DNA from: Pohlia nutans
Taxonomy: Eukaryota > Streptophyta > Bryopsida > Bryales > Mniaceae
Length of the DNA stretch: 64,000 nt
NCBI GenBank assembly: GCA_022496805.1
Contig: CM040100.1
Coordinates: 18,629,009 to 18,693,008, forward strand
Direction of reading: 5' to 3'
Below, piece after piece: positions 58,815-64,000 of this stretch (positions within the stretch are counted from its first letter, which is position 1; every line of letters starts with the position of its first letter). Under the pieces are notes generated by a model, which had not been told where the DNA came from, searched no databases, and was given only the letters and a program-made list of their open reading frames with translations. Made by a program: the position numbers and the translations under genes.

Positions 58815-60165
58815 CTAAGCTCTGAGAATGAGTCCTATAGGACAATGATCACTCCCTCCCACATCAGGTATAGTGTATGAATCATGCACATCTTGAGAGA
58901 GTGACTCTGACACGAGAAAGTAATCTAGACGCCACCCTGCACAACATAAAAAAGACAAGTGGAAAACCTTAGCTTGATGAACCCCTAAACGTACCAACCC
59001 CTTGGACAGAAGTAGATGCTAGCCTCAAAAATAGATATTAGCATGGCTCAGATGTACATAATGTGTACATGAGAGGACCATTGCAAGCATAAAATCCACC
59101 CAACAAATTTGACGTACTTGCATTTGGAGGCCTCTCCAATATTATCGACATCTCTCCCATCACAAGAGATTTACTTTAATTGGTAGAGAATTTAATAGGC
59201 TTGCAAAGGTGACTTGGATGAAAGTCATCCAAGATGGTGTGAGAAAGTTACAAGGCTTTGAATCTGTTCATGATCCAATTTTCTGGATGTTGGGACGTTT
59301 AGGGGTTAAGGTGTGTGGACACCTAGAACCAACACTCTTAGTGCCCAGCATAATTTGTATTATTACAATGGTCTAATTTTTATCGTGTGTCAAAGTGTTC
59401 AAGGTTCAAAGTTTTGATATCTGAAATCTTGAAATGGGGTTGAAAACTTATTGAGTTGAAGGATAACTCTAACATGAACCCGTTCTTTAAGATTTTAGGG
59501 TGATGATTTTGGGTGTCACTACCTAAATAATGTTGTTTGGAGCTTTTTCCTATACAGTTGTTTGGGAAGTCCAACTTCAAGGTGGCAGGCATGGATTAGT
59601 CACAGAAATGACTTGTCACATGTGTATTGCTTGAAACAATAATATCATTATACGGTATTATGGAATGTCATATTATGGAGGGTAGACTGTAGAGAGAAAG
59701 AGCAGAACTCAGGAAGTCAATGTACCTCTATTTTTGGGCCGAGCCGCAGTACGATAACCCCAGTAGGTGTAAGCAACAGCATGTGGATGTTGCTTCCGGA
59801 AAGTGTCTACAAAGCCTTGATTGAGAAAATTCGTTCTGAATGACTCGCGTTCCTCGTCTGTAAATCCTGCACTTTTCTTGTTACCCTGGACACAGCAACA
59901 GCCTTTTCAATAAGCCATGTACTCCTGTATCAACTTCACAAATCAATGGCTTCAAAATGCATAATAACTAAATCGCACAAAAGGTTACAGTCTGGTCAGA
60001 TTGTTAGCATAAAATTAGACAAAAAGAATCTTGAGCCTTACAGCAGGGTCGTGTATATCAATATTCTCGTGGGCACAGTTTAAATCCCCCGTGAGTATCA
60101 CTGGTTTCTTCTTCTCCAACTCCTGACATGAAAAATGAATGTGGGAATCAATGCTTTTCATAATC

Positions 60166-60204
<39 letters not shown>

Positions 60205-63200
60205 TGGTATTCTAGTAAAATGAGATTATTTAAGGAGCTTTATGACAAAGAGAATCTCCCTATGATAGGGAGATCTTCTTATGGTCACAGTGATTATATG
60301 GAGGCCTAATGTCACTCATGAATCATAGGAAAAATTCTCTTTAGAATGTTGTCTAAAAGTTCATTTTACTAGAAACTTTGTTGAACATGTCGAGTACCAA
60401 AACAACACAGAATTGACGGAGGCTGCATTTTACGCAGTGCACAGGCTTTACCTTCAAGTAGCTGCTTAGAGCGACATCCCATTCTTGTGTGCGATATGCC
60501 TGCACAAACAACCACCAATAATGTTTCTCAAAGCAAAAATTATTCAGCCAAAACTTCAGCTTGTATTCAACAGCAACTCATCTATTCATACACTTGATTG
60601 GCCTTCAATTAGCAAGTTGGATGTAAGCCTGACTTGGCTGAATATCTACGGTCACTAATCCTTGAATAGAAATGGGGTTATCTACTGTTACTTATACACG
60701 TCTACAACCTCCCACTTTGAAATTGCATAAGATAGTGATAAAGTTTGATTTCAACAGATTTGACTCTTTCACTCAAAGAACTCTCCACAGTGATCTCCCA
60801 AAAGACACACTCCTACAGATGTTGTAAAAAAAAACTAATTGACGAAAATAGAGCCACAGATTGTTACGGAGGTTCGCGTACCAGTCTTTCCAACTTAGCT
60901 CCTGAATTGGGGACGTAACTAACGACGAAGTAAAAACTGTCAAACTCGCACGTGATGAGGCGACCCTCCTTATCGTGATCTGGCACTCCAAGCCCGTAAT
61001 GCACTGACAAAGGCTTAATCTGGAAGTGCAATTATTAAAAGCTTATTAGAATGGCAACCACAGCATTGAATAAGCATTCAACTACTCTGTAGGAAAGGAA
61101 AAGCCAAACATAGAGCAATCACCAACTCATGTTGTTAAATTTGCTGACCCGCGAAATGATGGCTGTGCCTGAGTAGCCAAGCTTGCTGGTGCTGCAACTC
61201 CACAAACTTTCCTCATGACTTGCCAGAAGAGACTTTCTGATGTCTTCAACATCTTTTTCCTAATCACCACAAGCAGAAGTAGAGCTCAGGATCTCGGCTT
61301 GCTTAGGTGTCCAACTTTTAAGCCTGAATAATACCACTCTGAGGATATGTAACCCCAAGGATTCAAGGCTATAAAATGGTCAAATAGGACTTAATTTCAC
61401 ATCACCAGAATCAGCGAAGAACATTGCATGTGCTGGTCAATGAAAAAAAAAAGACAAAGGAGTCTGCATATGACCTACTCAAAACTGCTAAAACAACATG
61501 AGGCCCAATTTGAGCTTCTTGGTCCTTTAGGAGTTAATCAAACAATGGATCTGAGAACAGAAACTGAAGAGCAAATCATGAACATTAGCATGCCAAATCA
61601 CAAATAATCACAAGAAGAAAACCAACCATTGTCTGAAATGGTTGTGTTAAACCTGTGTTAGTTTTGACGCAATTGTATCAGTTTCAACACGATTTGTATT
61701 AGTTTTAACATAGGTTTAAACCAACCATTTCAAAAAATGGTTGGTTTTCTTCTAATGGATAAAACAGTGAAGAGAATCCAACTTTACCTGTAATTTAGTC
61801 TCCTGTAAACAAAGCACATCGAAGTCCTCACTCGCAGCCAACCGAGCAATCAAAGAGCCCTGCTCATGTTGAACTCCTTTCTCCTTCAAAAGTGCTCGTA
61901 AACCATTCACATTCCACGACAATAGCTTCACCACTTTCTCTAGTGACGCTGGCCGCATAGTTTTCGGGTTATATGCCACCCAGTCTGGTTGAGGATTCTT
62001 GTGCACTAATGCAGTCCATGGCTCCTTGTCATCTATGACGGTCTCTACCTTCAGCACAGATTCTTTGGCACCCTTTTTGGAGGATGATTTTTTACCAGGT
62101 TTCTCTATGACAGATATCTCTTCATCCTTTCGCCTCTTTCTGTTTGTTGGGGGAGAGGATTCTGAGGTTTCCCTTTTCATGCCACCAATTCGCTGAGACA
62201 CAGCAACTCTGGTTTTTGTTACACTGGCTACCTCCTCGGGTGTTCCCAGGTCTAAAGAGTTTCCTTCAATTTCCTTGTTGGATTCTTCTTCCAGAGCTAC
62301 ACACGGTCATGAAACAAGTCAAATCACAGTCACAAGAACCAACCCCTAGAGATCTTCTAGAAAATCTAGATGCGTTAACCTTAAAGGACCAAGGATTCAT
62401 AGTTTTAAGATGACAAATTCAATTGATCATATTGTGAAGGACCAAATTTTATATCACTGGAATCAGTGAAGAACATTGTATGTGTTGATCAAAAGACAAA
62501 TAAATTTGAATAAAAGGAAGTCTACAGAGGACCTATTCAAAACTGCTATAAAAAAACGTGAGGCCCAATTTGGGCTTCTTGGTCCCTTAGGGGATTAAAA
62601 TTAGAAACTGCCTTAGACGACATTACAATTGGCAGGGTTTAGGTTTTCTAGAACACCACGGGGGTTTTACTACTCATGTACGAACCACATGATCGGCGAA
62701 AAACTTGTACTAAAGCATCTCTTCTGAGAATTTGGCCATCACTTTTACATTAAATCCAAGTAAACGTACCTGACGGTGTTTGACACCCGTGATCACAGAG
62801 CCAACTCTTCACAGCCTTCAGTAAATCTGACTTTTGGCCTTTTGGTTGTTTCTTCATCTCCCTGCGAAGTATCAAGCTCAGTACACTCAGAGAACTCTTT
62901 ATAAGAGTTTGATGCAATTTTCAAAATACAACTGCTGCTTCTCTTTTGAGTCAGCACTACGCACTCCCACATTCACATTCAAAAGCATCTGAGTACAAGA
63001 AAGATGTAATCCACAGAGAGTTTACCGTAATTGTAATCAGCGTATGACAAGACCCTGTGGAATATTCAAGTACTCAGCACCAACTACAGATTCAAACGAC
63101 AAGGTTACAATTCTGCAGAAGCTTACATGCGAGCTGAATCCAAGGCTAGCATCTAAAAAGCCAGATAACTAAGAAAATTTCGAACCTTAATAGCTGCCGA

Positions 63201-63814
63201 AGCTCAGCAACGGTGTAAGAGTTCAGATTATTTGCTTCGTGACGTTCCAACAATTGAAACTGCCAGCTATCAACTCCAAAGTTTTCCTTATTGAGTTTCT
63301 CCACTTCTCCCTGGGAAGACTGCAAAATCGACAAAAACAAAAATGCGTGTTCTCATAATACACCTTAATACGACTTTAATACCACCTTCTCTAATATCAC
63401 CTTCTCTATTCTTTCACCAAATTCTATGGAATGGACTTACACAGTTCAAAACTCACTCTCTACTCTCACTACCATTGTGTCACAAGAAGTCGCATACAAA
63501 TGTAGTTCGGCAAGAGTGAAAAAGACTGTAGACCGTCTTCCTGCTGTACTTCATTAATGTCAATTCTACATGCAACACTATTGATTGTCACAATGCTACA
63601 AAACTCTATTGATAATAAGGTGCATTGTGGGACATTAAAGAGATCTGGATGTATTACAGTGTTTTTTCAGACCAAGTAGAAGTTGAAACAATTGAGAAAA
63701 TGTACTTACCTCTGAAGTGCTTCTGATTCCATTTCGCACTGTATGTAATTGGACAGCCGTAAACTCTTCTATTGTTTCCTTCTCCTTTCGAGCTCTGAGT
63801 TTCCTGCTACTCAT
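58815..63814 (-). CDS. ARP: SAP-domain AP endonuclease (plant ARP type), 10 visible coding exons
   Basis: Class II (exonuclease III family) AP endonuclease, which cuts DNA 5' to abasic sites in base-excision repair; plant ARP is reported in plastids. Exons: 63814-63710, 63310-63186, 62861-62770, 62296-61788, 61259-61149, 61019-60882, 60499-60452, 60122-60042, 59885-59726, 58936-58815 (TAG). Total 1491 bp, 496 aa, all phases consistent. SAP-like domain about 63-105 ([11 protein letters not shown] ... [10 protein letters not shown]). Basic linker (NRKRRKDEE). Catalytic domain about 230-496: [64 protein letters not shown] and GSDHCPI; all active-site residues are present. The ATG used is the first in the last visible exon, but the frame stays open upstream to the acceptor at 63848, so a transit-peptide exon may lie beyond the window. 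Introns contain MITEs M14, M15, M16 and a foldback. Confidence 0.92.
58982..59305. mobile_element. piggyBac-like MITE M14 in the last ARP intron (324 bp)
   Basis: CCCCTAAACGTACC ... GGGACGTTTAGGGG. The right side has TTAA and the left has TGAA, a decayed duplication. Lies within intron 59725-58937. Confidence 0.75.
60164..60203. repeat. AAT microsatellite in an ARP intron
   Basis: About 13 uninterrupted ATA/AAT units in the intron between exons 60499-60452 and 60122-60042. Confidence 0.95.
61353..61533. mobile_element. Decayed piggyBac-like MITE M16 in an ARP intron
   Basis: Aligns with M15 (accaaggattca, atcac-agaatcag-gaagaacattg-atgtg, aggcccaattt-agcttcttggtcc). The right end GGTCCTTTAGGAG is followed by TTAA; the left end is degraded (GTAA). 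Confidence 0.65.
61613..61753. repeat. 141-bp near-complete hairpin in an ARP intron
   Basis: The two halves, each about 65-70 nt, are inverted copies (agaagaaaaccaaccatt ... aatggttggttttcttct) with scattered mismatches almost to the centre. Either a tiny foldback MITE or a small-RNA hairpin. Ends 35 bp upstream, on the plus strand, of the 5' splice site at 61788. Confidence 0.8.
62379..62594. mobile_element. piggyBac-like MITE M15 in an ARP intron (216 bp)
   Basis: CCTTAAAGGACCAAGG ... CTTGGTCCCTTAGGGGA with TTAA on both sides (62375-62378, 62595-62598). Sister of M16. Confidence 0.8.
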
Positions 63815-64000
63815 GTTGGTAGAATCCAGCCAACAGCACCGTAACTGCCTGCACAAAAAAAAACAAAACAAAACAAAACAAGCACTCTCTTCAAAACATG
63901 AGACTGGATGAGAGTTAATGAGAATGAATGAGAGTTAATCCAAAAACCGTTAAAAACCTGATCCCGTCTCCTGTTATCAACAGCAACTCATCTCTTCCAA

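Overview
The window is nuclear DNA of a green plant. All three recognisable host genes are intron-rich with canonical GT-AG introns and match plant-type proteins: a SEC24 COPII coat subunit, a zinc-finger/UBA/PUB protein of the Arabidopsis AT1G04850 type, and a SAP-domain AP endonuclease of the plant ARP type. The retrotransposon in the left third most resembles the Dualen/RandI group known from green algae. Together with an AT-rich, repeat-filled intergenic space this suggests an early-diverging land plant (bryophyte grade) or a streptophyte alga. The species cannot be fixed from sequence alone.

Left part (1-22 kb) is one transposon nest. A non-LTR retrotransposon runs on the minus strand. 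Its ORF1 (18457-16826) is intact. Its ORF2 (about 16808-4320) is a pseudogene that still shows, in order, a basic N-terminus, a 2A-like motif, an APE endonuclease, a reverse transcriptase, a chromodomain-like segment, a PCIF1-methyltransferase-like segment, RNase H, a CCHC knuckle and a second, restriction-like endonuclease. ORF2 is interrupted by two members of an unclassified terminal-inverted-repeat (TIR) family (copies 3 and 4) and by a small MITE; copies 1 and 2 lie in its 3' flank. Copies 2 and 3 appear identical and face each other, making 1596-bp arms around a 3.7-kb loop. Each copy contains tRNA-like box A/box B sequence and AT-rich tandem repeats, and the four copies fit 2-bp target duplications.

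Middle part (22-37 kb): intergenic DNA with small repeats, then SEC24 on the minus strand (13 coding exons, 33314-26870, 1075 aa) with a 5'UTR intron and two short upstream ORFs, then a run of TTAA-flanked MITEs.

Right part (37-64 kb): the zinc-finger/UBA/PUB gene on the plus strand (13 exons, 37296-42028, 409 aa), about 13 kb of intergenic DNA made largely of TTAA-flanked piggyBac-like MITEs, a GC-rich single-exon gene of unknown function (55428-56063, 211 aa), and the ARP gene on the minus strand (10 visible coding exons, 63814-58815, 496 aa from the first visible ATG; the true 5' end may lie beyond the window).

The host genes are unrelated in function (vesicle coat, probable CDC48/ubiquitin adaptor, DNA base-excision repair) and show no operon-like relationship. 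Exon boundaries were derived by hand; every junction keeps the reading frame and matches plant family sequence, but none is confirmed by transcript data.
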